A stretch of DNA of 64,000 nt from Annona cherimola. Its lineage: Eukaryota; Streptophyta; Magnoliopsida; Magnoliales; Annonaceae. Under the pieces are notes generated by a model that was not told the DNA's origin, searched no databases, and saw nothing but the letters and a program-made list of their open reading frames with translations. Of this stretch, positions 54,580 to 64,000 are shown in pieces. The stretch covers positions 97,988,595 to 98,052,594 of the forward strand of contig CM059971.1 in NCBI GenBank assembly GCA_030490835.1. Reading direction: 5' to 3'. Numbering within the stretch: position 1 is the first letter of the stretch; every line of letters begins with the position of its first letter. Made by a program: the position numbers and the translations under genes.

Positions 54580-55720
54580 AGTATGAGATGCGATCATATG
54601 CAGACCAACTACACCGTAATTACAGTACAATCCATTGTAATGTGGACCCCACACGTATTAGAATGCAATAAAATTGTAGAATATCATTTATCCATATAAA
54701 AATCATACTTTAAACGGTACAGATGTTAAAAATATTACTTTAAAGTTGACATTTATTTTAGACTATTTTATTACGTTAATTTTGCATCATTTTAAGATGA
54801 GAACTATACACATGTTTTATTTGGATGAAAATTGGTATGTTAATAAAGTGAACAATTCTAAATACAATAGGTAGGGTAGATTTTTCATTCATGATCAACT
54901 GGGGCCCCGCAATGCATGGACCGCACCGTAACTATGGTGCAATTCAAATGCACTTGATAATTTTTTTATATATATACATATAGAGAATTTTTTATGTGTA
55001 GTGAAACTGCACCATAATTAACGGTACATTTGGCCCAAAATGGGTCTCACATATGCTTAAATATATTGATATTTTATACAATCAATTATCTATATATAAA
55101 TTTTATAGCAAATGATTGATATGTTGAAAAAATAATTTTAAAGTTGGTATTTATATTAAACTATTTTATTACATTGAATTTGTACTATTTTTCAGATGGA
55201 CTCCATGCATATATTCAATTGAGATAAAAATTTGTATGGTAATAGAATACATAATTTTAAACACAATGAATAAATTAGATTATAACTTTATGATCATATG
55301 AGACCCATTTTGAGATAACTGTACCATAATTGTGGTGCAGTAAAACTGCACTTGAATATTTCTCATGTATATAGAGAGAAAACTGTTCCAACTGCACTGG
55401 AACAGCAGCACATTTACCCATTTTTGGGCCTCACACATATTAGACTGTAATAAAACTTTATCTAATAATTTATCAATATATGAATTTTGTAGCAAATTGT
55501 TTACATATTAAAAAAATTACTTTAAAGTTATTAGTTACATTAAACTATTTTATTACGTTGAATTTGTTCCATTTTCAGATGGGGTCCATACGCATATCCG
55601 ATCGAGATGAAAATTAATATGGTAATGGAATACATTATTCTAAATACAATGAGTAAAGTAGATTATAATTTTATCATTAGGTGGGGCCTATATAGTGTAG
55701 TGGCGCTGCACTTGAGTACT
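54580..55720. mobile_element. Three family B MITE copies in a row
   Basis: Copies are at about 54580-54960, 54985-55370 and 55375-55720. The ends show the short palindrome type CACCATAATTAACGGTAC or CATAATTGTGGTGCAGT. They carry the core GATGGGGTCCATACGCATAT and ATTCTAAATACAATGAGTAA. Confidence 0.65.
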
Positions 55721-55734
55721 ACTCATATATATAA

Positions 55735-56278
55735 GTTTTGCTTCTATACATCCGGATGTACCAATTCACTTCGGTACTCCTGCCTAATTTGGGCCCTATT
55801 TGATGATTTTGTTAAATTCAATCCATCGATTGTATTTAACACTATTTATTTTTTTATATACCAAAAATTATCTCAATCCATAGCTTGCATCATTCTCAAA
55901 ATTAACAATCACTTAAAGTGACTTTAAATCCATCAAAAATTATTTATTTATTAGAAGGATTCATGAGATCTCAATTTAATATCTAAACCATTTACAATAT
56001 TTGTCTTACTTAGATTAATGATTCTATATAATTTTACAATATTCTAAAACTTTGATATATGGATTCAAGTGATTTCTAAATTTGTGTACAAGTTTATACA
56101 TTTTTAGAAGATTTGACATACATATACACCCAATTGATATGATTTTTGGTATCCAAATAAAACGAATAGTGCTAAATACAATGAATAGATTAGATTTAAC
56201 AAAATCATCAAAATATGACCTAAACTAGACTGAAGTACCAAAGTGAATTGGTACATCCAGATGTGTAGAAGCCTCTAA
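55735..56278. mobile_element. Family G MITE with long inverted ends
   Basis: Left GCTTCTATACATCCGGATGT with ACCAATTCACTTCGGTACT; right AAGTACCAAAGTGAATTGGT with ACATCCAGATGTGTAGAAGC: near-perfect inverted repeats of about 40 bp. The interior is AT-rich with mirrored AATCCATCGATTGTATTTAA and TAAATACAATGAATAGATTA. It is related in layout to family C. Confidence 0.75.
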
Positions 56279-56959
56279 ATATCTAAGATTAAAATATTAA
56301 AAAGGTAGATAGAGCCTCATAAAATTTAGCTTTATCCCTTCAGCGGATTCATTATTTAGCATTAACTAACATAAAAGACATTTTATTTATTGAAGAGGTT
56401 GGCAATAAAATAAAATTTATTACATGCAGCCACTTTTTTGTGATTAAATTTTAATTTTACTTGCGTTTGACTATATGTGGCTAAATTGTAATGTTACTTG
56501 TAGTGCAATGACTATTATTATTTGCAGCAAAAATATATAACTGCAAGTAACGTGAAATTTGAGATCAGATAATATGAAAATTAGTTTCATTTAACAGCAT
56601 GTCATCACTCTTAAACAGCCAAATAAATAATTATGATCAAATTTAATTGACATATGGGCATATAGCTAAAAGTACGATTGCATTTATTAACATCCATCTT
56701 AATTTTCCTGTACCGATTTGAGATTCTACCAAGGACAAAAAAATGATTGAAAAATAAGATCATTGTTGGAAAGAAAATATAATATAATTGTCGTATTTGA
56801 TTACGGGAAAAAAATATTATTTCATAAAGGTTGTGTGTTTGAATAAAAATAAACTATGATAGTGACTGTAATCTCATAACTAAAGACCTGATTGGTGAAT
56901 AATTTTTTTCACAAATGCTACTCAGCTTTTCTTTTCTCTAATCTAGATTCATAGATGTT

Positions 56960-57390
56960 GCTGGGCCCTATGAGATGGCAGAAACCAATGACTGGTGGTA
57001 TAAACTAAATGTGGATGCAACTTGCTCAAATGACAACATGTTGACGAACTTTCTTGAGGGATCAAAATATTGCAACTGCTTCTTGAAAAAAGTTAGGAAT
57101 TGAGAAATCAAGTTGGATGGAGATCAAAGTAATTTTCTTTGGCCACGAATGGCTTGAAGTTAAAGGATTTAACAAATTTGTGGTTTAAAATGATGCCTTG
57201 ATGATGATTATTATATGGTTAAAGGGTGTGAAATTTTCTTTCTCAAACCTTCATTTCTGCTTGGAAGAAATTAGAAGCATAGAATCAGGTTTTTCTCAAA
57301 TATTTTACTCTCTTGTTAATGAAACAAGAAATTCACTTGCCCAGTACTTGCGCAAACTGCTCTTTCAAATCATCTGGATGCACTAGAATG
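56960..57390 (+). pseudogene. LINE-type RNase H remnant, decayed
   Basis: WWYKLNVDATCSNDN at about 56990 resembles the start of the plant LINE RNase H domain (W-x-K-L-N-x-D). Downstream, EEIRSIESGFSQIFYSLVNE with TRNSLAQYL resembles its end (F-x-x-V-x-R-x-x-N-x-x-A-H-x-L-A). Several stops and frame changes lie between. It is a dead copy, distinct from the one at 41244-41444. Confidence 0.6.
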
Positions 57391-58909
57391 GCGGTTTGAT
57401 CCACCAGGCTGTATCCTCTCTTAATTAGGGAAGGATTCTTTTAGTTTTTTTTTGTTTGAGACGGGGGTCAGAGCATCCCTTGATTTCAAAAATAAAAACA
57501 AAAAACCTTAATACACTAGTGTCTATACATATTACTTACAAGTATCGGAGAGCGTGTATTTGATAATAATTAAGAACACTTTGCAAAAATAGGGAAAGAT
57601 AAATTATTCAAAGGATTAAAAAATTATCGGGATTGAAAAGACAAAAACAATAAATGTAAAATAAGAATAATGATGGAGACTTAGCGTGTGTTTGACGATA
57701 TAAACCCAGCCTCTTATGCACCATTACTGATTATATTATGGTTTATTTGATTTGATGTTGTTTTCCTTGTTTTTCTTTTGGGCCAACTGCAAAGGGTGCT
57801 ACTGACAGTGCATTTGCTTGGCATTTCCTCCCTGTTTCGTTTAGGCCTGCATTTTGTAGTCATTAACTATTTTTCCTTGCTGTTTCGTTTACCCCACTTT
57901 CCAAGAATCGAAGTTGTAAAGAGCCTTTGCTTTATCCTGATGATTGTGTCAGATTATTCCAATGGTTAGGTCTAGCAATTGGTTGGGACTGCTTTATTCC
58001 AATGTAAAGAGCCTTTTTTTTTTTTCTTTTTCTCGTATGTTATTAAAAATTAATTTGTAACCGAACCCTCCTTATATTAATAAGATAAAAAATAACTGAT
58101 CGAAGATGATGATGGAGACTCATTGTAACGAGTTGTTCCTCTAATTTGCCATGGCCTGGCTGTCCATGTCTGTTGGTCGATCGAAAAGGATTGATCTTGC
58201 TTCGGTTGGTTGGATCGAAGGGTTGGACCTACTTTAATTTGGCCCATATGCCGCGGTGCATGTCTTTTCCACACAAGTCTATTTCGAGCGTGACTACCAC
58301 GAACCATTATCAAATATCCATTTCCCCTTTATTTTGGGATTACATGGCTGATATATATAGGAAAATGATTTAGTTAGACCGGCCTAAAAAAAATTTTTTT
58401 TAAATTTTTTTCATTAACATGGAAAGTTATGTACATTTAATCTATCAATTGAGTTTTACTATTTTTTACTATTTTTAAGTATTTATTTTATTTTCAAACA
58501 CTGTGTCATTATTATACTTTTCTATCTATATTGAATTGATATCCAGTTTTCAAATAAGGAAATCTCTTACTAATTTAAAAATTTTACGTAATTTCAAGAC
58601 CTGCAAATAAAATTTATCCCATTTGAAAGATAATCATAAAAATTTATAACAAAATAGGCACCACAACAAAATGACAGATTATTTACAAATATATCCACAT
58701 AATTTAATTATAATTGCAAATATACTCCATAGTTTTTAACAATGGCAAATAATCCCCTGTAGTTTGTCACTAATTTGAAACTTGCATGCGTATCCATAAC
58801 GCTTAAATTTTATCGTGAAATTTTCCTGATAAAATTGGCACCATTCTTCCAAAAACAATTTCAATATATTATATCATCTTCAAAAATTTGAGAAATTTTC
58901 TCTTATGTT
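57391..58909. other. Intergenic, no gene seen
   Basis: Short frames at 57778-57969 and 58077-58373 are unrecognised. A family D-like half is at about 58675-58800 (TTTACAAATATATCCACATA). Confidence 0.35.
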
Positions 58910-59340
58910 CACAATAATTAGCCCTAATTCATAATATGTCATAATGTTTCATAAATTTCTCTTGTACTTATAATATTGAAACCTAAATTTCTATTATAGT
59001 TATCACACTATCTATCAAAACGGTCATTAATTACTCCATTGAAAAGATAATTTTATCCTCTAAAATTTATTAATCAAATTGATTTAACCCTAATATAACT
59101 CAATTGATGTTGGAAAGTCATTAATTTATAAAATAAAATAATTCAAGTATTATATTAGGACTGAATTATTTCAATTAAGAAAAAATTAAAAGAGTAAAAT
59201 CGTTTTTTCAATGGAATAGAAAATAACTATTTTAATAAGATGTGCATAATGGAAAATGTGCTTGTAAAAATGTGCAAGTATATTAGAAATTAAGGGAAAA
59301 TATCGTGGGTATAAAAGAAATTTTCCTTTAAAATTTATTA
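58910..59340. mobile_element. Family E foldback MITE
   Basis: Mirrored halves: TTACTCCATTGAAAAGATAA against TCGTTTTTTCAATGGAATAG, and TTCATAAATTTCTCTTGTAC against GGTATAAAAGAAATTTTCCT. Same family as 6228-6663. Confidence 0.55.
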
Positions 59341-59644
59341 AAATAAATGACTTAAGGGAAAATTTTCACTGAAACAAGTGACTAAAATATTTTTCACCAT
59401 CAATGAAGTTATTTTATCTTAAAAGGGTAGAAATTAAAACATGAGTAGCTTAAATAATTTGATTTTATAGTATTGCGACTTTGGAGTTGACCTTTTTTTT
59501 TTTTTTTTGCAAAATAGCAAATCACTCTTCCATTGTTTACATAAATTTGTATGTGCACCTATGCCATCACTTTTATATTACTATACCATGACAACATGAG
59601 TATGTCTGCAAATTTATACAAATAATAAGGATAATTTACTATTT

Positions 59645-60052
59645 TGCAAAGGAGAATAATTATATACACCATGGTGTATTTTAGGATAAAATACAATGTT
59701 CATTTATTTTATTTTATTTTATTTTTCTTCAAAAATATGTTTTTCTAATTATATTTAATCTATATATCAAGTTTTTTCATTTTACAATATTTTTACATTT
59801 GTATTTTTTTATTTTTAAAAAAACTGATTTCAAGGGCATTTAAATCATTTTTCACTCCTTAAAAAACTTTATTTCAAACATCTAAAATAAATTTATAAAA
59901 GTATTGTCAAATAAAAAAATTATGTATAGATTGAATATACTTGGGAAGACATGTTCACAAAGAAAAAATTAAAAATATAATTAATTATAAACATAAATAA
60001 ATATTATATTTTAGCCGAAAATATACCATAATATATATAACCACATTCCTTT
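59645..60052. mobile_element. Foldback element
   Basis: Left TATATACACCATGGTGTATT with TTAGGATAAAATA; right ATTATATTTTAGCCGAAAAT with ATACCATAATATATATAACC, inverted. Similar internal layout to 63440-63850. Confidence 0.55.
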
Positions 60053-61224
60053 TCGGACCAAATAATATAAGTATAATTACAATTATGATCAAACTATGAG
60101 GTATATTTATAATTTTTTTGGACATATTTTTTCTAAATGTCAAAAATCAACATTTTTTAAAAAATTATTTAAATAATTTGTAAAAGTATAACTCGAATAG
60201 AATACATTGACATCCACCAAACTAACCTCAATTTGAAGAAAATAGGTCCACGCTATGAGTAATAAGAGCAATCCTGATAGATATCCATACAGGTATCTAA
60301 GGTTACATTTAGCATTTTTAAATATTTAAAATACTATTTGAGTGATTTAGATTTTTTATGACTATAGTTTAACAGCTAATTTTGGCTATTTAGTTGCATT
60401 TCAAGCGTTGTACATATTTTCTGTTGTTTAATGATTATGTTTTTGAAGTATTTACCTTTCATTTTTTGATATTTGTTTGATGTTTTAATCCGATATTATT
60501 ATTTTTGGTTAATTAAGTAACTATGTAAATTGGTAAGGTGAGGCAAATTGGAACCATTTACTGGTAGGGTAGTGTAGAACTTTTACCAATGAGGTATAAT
60601 AAGATAAGGACCAAATCACCTTACCCAAGTTGTATTTCTAATAATTTTCATCCGAAGCAGTTTCTTTTTTTTCTAGCACAAAGTGTTATTTTTTAGTTTA
60701 AAAAAAACAATAATTTACAAATAAAAATAAAATAATTTTTTACTATCCTATCCTACTTAAATTAGGGTAACTTCAGTGTTGCATCTCCTAAAAAAATTAC
60801 TTAAATAACTTTAAAAATTATTAATTTTCAAATTCAAAAATATATACATATATTCAAAAATTATAAATAAATAATTTATAAATATGTTCTTATAGTTTGA
60901 TCGTATTGCAAATATACTTATATTATTTTCAAAATAGTCAATTATCCTTTTGTTTTTTGCATAAATTTAGAGGCATACCCATCTTGCGAGGAGGATGTGA
61001 TAGGGAAGTAACATTCTGGATATGCTTGCAAATTATACAAACAATGGGGTAATTTGCTACTTTATAAATAATATTGGTATGTTGCAATTATGATCATATG
61101 ATCATATATTCGCAAAATACCTACTATTTATACCCAAATTTAAACAACTGCATTAGATATGATTTTCCTACATTTTATGTAAAAAGTAGTTTTATTTCTT
61201 ATGGTTTGAAAATTTAGACATAGG
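60053..61224. other. AT-rich spacer with family D traces
   Basis: About 60880-61120 shows family D halves (TTGATCGTATTGCAAATATA and TTGCAATTATGATCATATGA). No gene seen. Confidence 0.4.
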
Positions 61225-61512
61225 AGGTGTTTGTTTAGCTTATAAATTTTTTAAATTAAAAATGTGTCTGGGAAGTGATAAAATTTTGTAGTGTAAAAGT
61301 TTTTGAAATGAGAGAAAATGATAGAAATAATGATGAAAAATAAAAAGAATAAAGTTAAAATAGATAGATTGATTGTATATATAATTGTGTAAAAATAATT
61401 GAAAAATATAATAGTTTTGGTAGAAAGATGTAAAGTAATAATTAAAAACTAGTATAGCTGTTGAGAGGAAAAAGTTTTAGATGAAAAGTTCTCATTTAAC
61501 CAACACACACTC
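61225..61512 (-). mobile_element. Family A MITE, reverse orientation
   Basis: Starts GGAGGTGTTTGTTTAGCTTA and ends TTTAACCAACACACACTC, with the family interior reversed. Confidence 0.6.
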
Positions 61513-61535
61513 AAATTTTTCAGTTTGAAATTTGT

Positions 61536-61840
61536 GCGAGTAATCACACATTCACAGACTTACGGCTTCCAAATCGTGGCCGTTGGTGAAGCATTAAATG
61601 GATGTAGCTGCCAACATCTATGCTCTGCACTGCATTGAATGCATGTGAGAGAATGCTTGTACACGTGAGAGAATTCGAATGAGAGATGGGAAGCAAAAAT
61701 GCAAGATCAAACAAAGCATTTGGCCGATTGAGAGAGGAACCAAAGGAAGACGACGAAGCCGGAACAGATCTGAAGAGAGGGATCCGCTGCCAACGGCCAC
61801 GATTTGGAAGCCGTAAGTTTGTGAATGTGCGATTATTCGC
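61536..61840. repeat. 51-bp near-perfect inverted repeat with 203-nt spacer
   Basis: Arm 1 is 61536-61586 and arm 2 61790-61840. They pair at 48 of 51 positions, including the uninterrupted stretch CTTACGGCTTCCAAATCGTG. Neither arm is AT-rich or similar to the MITE families around it. A transcript from either strand would form a long-looped hairpin. Function unknown; see findings. Confidence 0.85.
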
Positions 61841-61981
61841 ATATAATCAGACGTCCAAAGGACGTCGGTTGGTTCCATCCCTACCAGTGTTCAATCCTTT
61901 ATGCCGTCACTAGTGTCCATTACATAGTAGTGGCAGTAGTCTCCACTTATTGTGAGAGTGTCCACTGTATTGGTAATTTTA

Positions 61982-62346
61982 GGGTCCGTTTGGTAACAAC
62001 AAAAAGTGATAAATATGTGTAAAACTTTTCAACTTTTAGGGCCCAAATCGCAAACTTGTCATTTCAGGCCATTTTTCAAACCATGCTGGCCGCCGTACCT
62101 AAGATTGACAGTGCCTGCGAGAAAGAGCTATCACGCACCTCTTCGCTTCACCTTCCTTGGCGGGCAGCAGCTCACACATGATTGAGCAGCAACTGTTGGC
62201 ATCTGCGAACTAATATGGGCGCCTTTAACGAGCACAACAGTAGTCCACAATTAATGCCACTGTTTTCGATCAGACAACAGTTAATGCGTGAAGCCTTTTA
62301 GCGGAGAAAACATGTCAAAAAGTTTTACATGAATCTAAACGGACCC
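61982..62346. mobile_element. PIF/Harbinger-type MITE with unrelated internal DNA
   Basis: The 365-bp element starts GGGTCCGTTTGGTAAC and ends CTAAACGGACCC, flanked by TTA at 61979-61981 and 62347-62349, the classic target site of this superfamily. Its sub-terminal parts (AACTTTTCAACTTTTAGGGC and GTCAAAAAGTTTTACATG) are family A-like. The middle, about 62040-62300, is unrelated and markedly less AT-rich. Confidence 0.8.
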
Positions 62347-62439
62347 TTAATTGAGATAATTTAGCTGTATCTTAGAATATTGTATAGAATTTGTAAGAAT
62401 ATGTCAAAGTTTCATTGTAATATCAATTGAGATAATTGT

Positions 62440-62610
62440 AAATACCAACAAAAAAATAACTTTCATACATTTAATCTATCTATTTTAATTTTATTCTCTT
62501 TACTCCTTAACATTACCCCTACCATATTATATCATTTTCTTTAATTTTAAAAACTTTCACACAAAAAATTTTCCATCCAAACTTTTATCAATCCTCAAAC
62601 ACACTCATAG
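62440..62610 (+). mobile_element. Family A MITE, 5' truncated
   Basis: Keeps the second half of the family interior (TTTATTCTCTTTACTCCTTA, TATATCATTTTC) and the right end CAAACACACTC. Confidence 0.5.
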
Positions 62611-63095
62611 ACTTTAGTGTCAAAGAATTAACAACCTGGATGCAGTGTCATCCAGCCCAAAGCCACCGCTAGGATGTACAAAACTTTATTTTTATTGCAA
62701 GAAAACACAAGTTTGTCAGTAACAAGCATAAGATCTAGATTCCCAAATGAACATTAGGGTAAAAAAATTTCCATGATCTACAATTACTACAAAAGTTATG
62801 CATTCACTATTTTGCAATCAAATTTCAATCTTACGCATTTGAATATACAAAACCAAAGTTCAATATCTGTAACGCCCCAGCCCAACTGTCGTAAGTATTG
62901 TTTGCTTTTATCCTTATCGGTACCTTGAATGTACCCCAAAAGGACAAAATCGTAAGGGCTAAAGCCCAAAGCGGAGAATACAAAAAGTAATAAATAATGT
63001 GAAACTTAGCTCAAGTAATGTTAAAATGATTTCGTTGGATCATATGCCTACTCTTAAGGCCAAAAGGCCAAATGAGTATGAGTATAATGCAATAT
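62611..63095. other. Spacer, no gene seen
   Basis: It contains GTAACGCCCCAGCCCAACTG and CCCAAAAGGACAAAATCG at about 62870-62955, which look like part of an older repeat. No supported frame. Confidence 0.35.
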
Positions 63096-63099
63096 CTAT

Positions 63100-63420
63100 T
63101 TGAGGCATGATCCTGTTAGCATGTACCTAGCTATTTAAGAAACTTTTTTTCATAAACTTATAAATCTAGGTATATTTAATATATTATATATTTTTTAGAC
63201 TTTTAAATGTATGGTTATTTTAGTAATTTTAACCATTAATGGTTAAACTATTCCTATATTTAAATTTTTAAAAAAGTATATAGATATTTTCAGAAATGAT
63301 AAAACTTACATCGTATATCAAATACATTTTGATTAATAAATTTAAAAAAAATTAAAAATAAGTTTATTGACCTCGAATAAGTTATTATTTATCTCAGGTT
63401 AATAGGATCTTAGCTTTATA
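63100..63420. mobile_element. Foldback element, diverged GGGCTAAGCAAAT family
   Basis: Left ATGATCCTGTTAGCATGTAC with CTAGCTATTT; right AGTTATTATTTATCTCAGGT with TAATAGGATCTTAGC. AT-rich arms mirror each other as in 26695-27035. Confidence 0.5.
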
Positions 63421-63439
63421 TATATCAAGCCTCAAAATG

Positions 63440-63850
63440 CACTTAATAGTTTTGGAGGTATGATTATATATAATATATTGTATATGCTTAAATTACAACA
63501 TTCATTTTTATTTTATTTTTATTTTTAAAATTTTCTTCATAAAATTGTTTTCGTAATTGTATTTAATTCGTATACCAAGTTTTGCTATTTTACAATATTT
63601 TTACATACTTATTTTTTATTTTTAAAATTATCGATTTTAGAGGCATATAGGTCATTTTTCACCCGTTAAAAAACTTGATTTTTAAAAATCCAAATTAAAT
63701 ATGTAAAAGTATTATAAAATAATAAAACTTACTCTGTAGAATAAATATACTTAGGAAAAAGAAAAATAAAAAATAAAATAAAAATAAATATTTTAACTTA
63801 AGCATGCATACAATATATTGCATATAATCATGCCTCATAGTTTCGAGGTT
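63440..63850. mobile_element. Foldback element, uninterrupted copy of the 19.4-kb family
   Basis: Left GGAGGTATGATTATATATAA with TATATTGTATATGCTTAA; right TTAAGCATGCATACAATATA with TTGCATATAATCATGCCTCA, inverted. It shows the layout that the copy at 19360-20015 had before its insertion. Confidence 0.65.
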
Positions 63851-64000
63851 TTCATTTTTTATGGGCTTAGTTCATATATCAAAATTTTAACATTTTTAGA
63901 TTTTTCTATATGTCTTTATATATGTATGTATTGAATTATTGTCGCTCAAAAAATATCGTATTTAAATAAAATTTAATATTTTCTTTCTTTACAGATTCCA

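Overview
This window reads as nuclear DNA of a flowering plant. The evidence is two gene families with plant-type intron-split exons, very AT-rich intergenic DNA, and a dense load of short non-autonomous DNA transposons (MITEs), tRNA-derived SINE fragments and decayed LINE RNase H pieces. The species cannot be fixed from the sequence. Only about 3 kb of the 64 kb is coding.

Left part (1-10.3 kb, minus strand): a wax ester synthase/diacylglycerol acyltransferase (WSD1-type) locus. A frameshifted C-terminal exon fragment lies at the window edge (1-124). A complete four-exon gene follows (2970-10323, 484 codons, HHxxxDG motif intact). Its introns are expanded by MITEs, a 610-bp tandem duplication and a SINE. 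A third, decayed WSD copy with several frameshifts and no detectable 3' exons lies at 27908-30087, same strand. Together they form a same-strand WSD array with one copy that looks functional.

Middle part (10.3-47.6 kb): no gene that I can support apart from the pseudogene. It holds Tourist-like MITEs (family A, TIR GGGTGTGTTTGG), foldback elements, a 1.65-kb tandem duplication (21.1-24.4 kb), a 10-bp-periodic TTAGAT minisatellite (17.7-18.8 kb), a MITE cluster (30.3-33.3 kb), a 21-bp minisatellite (34.5 kb), several shorter tandem duplications and a LINE RNase H remnant (41.2 kb).

Right part (47.6-53.8 kb, plus strand): an eight-exon serine carboxypeptidase-like (SCPL) gene of 503 codons. 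It has a secretory signal, the GESYAGHY nucleophile motif, the GDTDG and GAGH segments of the catalytic triad, a TATA box and one GC-AG intron.

From 53.8 kb to the end there is again no gene. Features of note are a LINE RNase H remnant (57 kb), a near-perfect 51-bp inverted repeat with a 203-nt spacer (61536-61840) that could give a hairpin RNA, and a TTA-flanked MITE carrying unrelated, less AT-rich DNA (61982-62346). WSD enzymes act in the ER on acyl-CoA and alcohols in cuticular wax synthesis; SCPL enzymes are secreted or vacuolar. Nothing in the sequence ties the two genes functionally. I found no evidence for a previously undescribed gene system.
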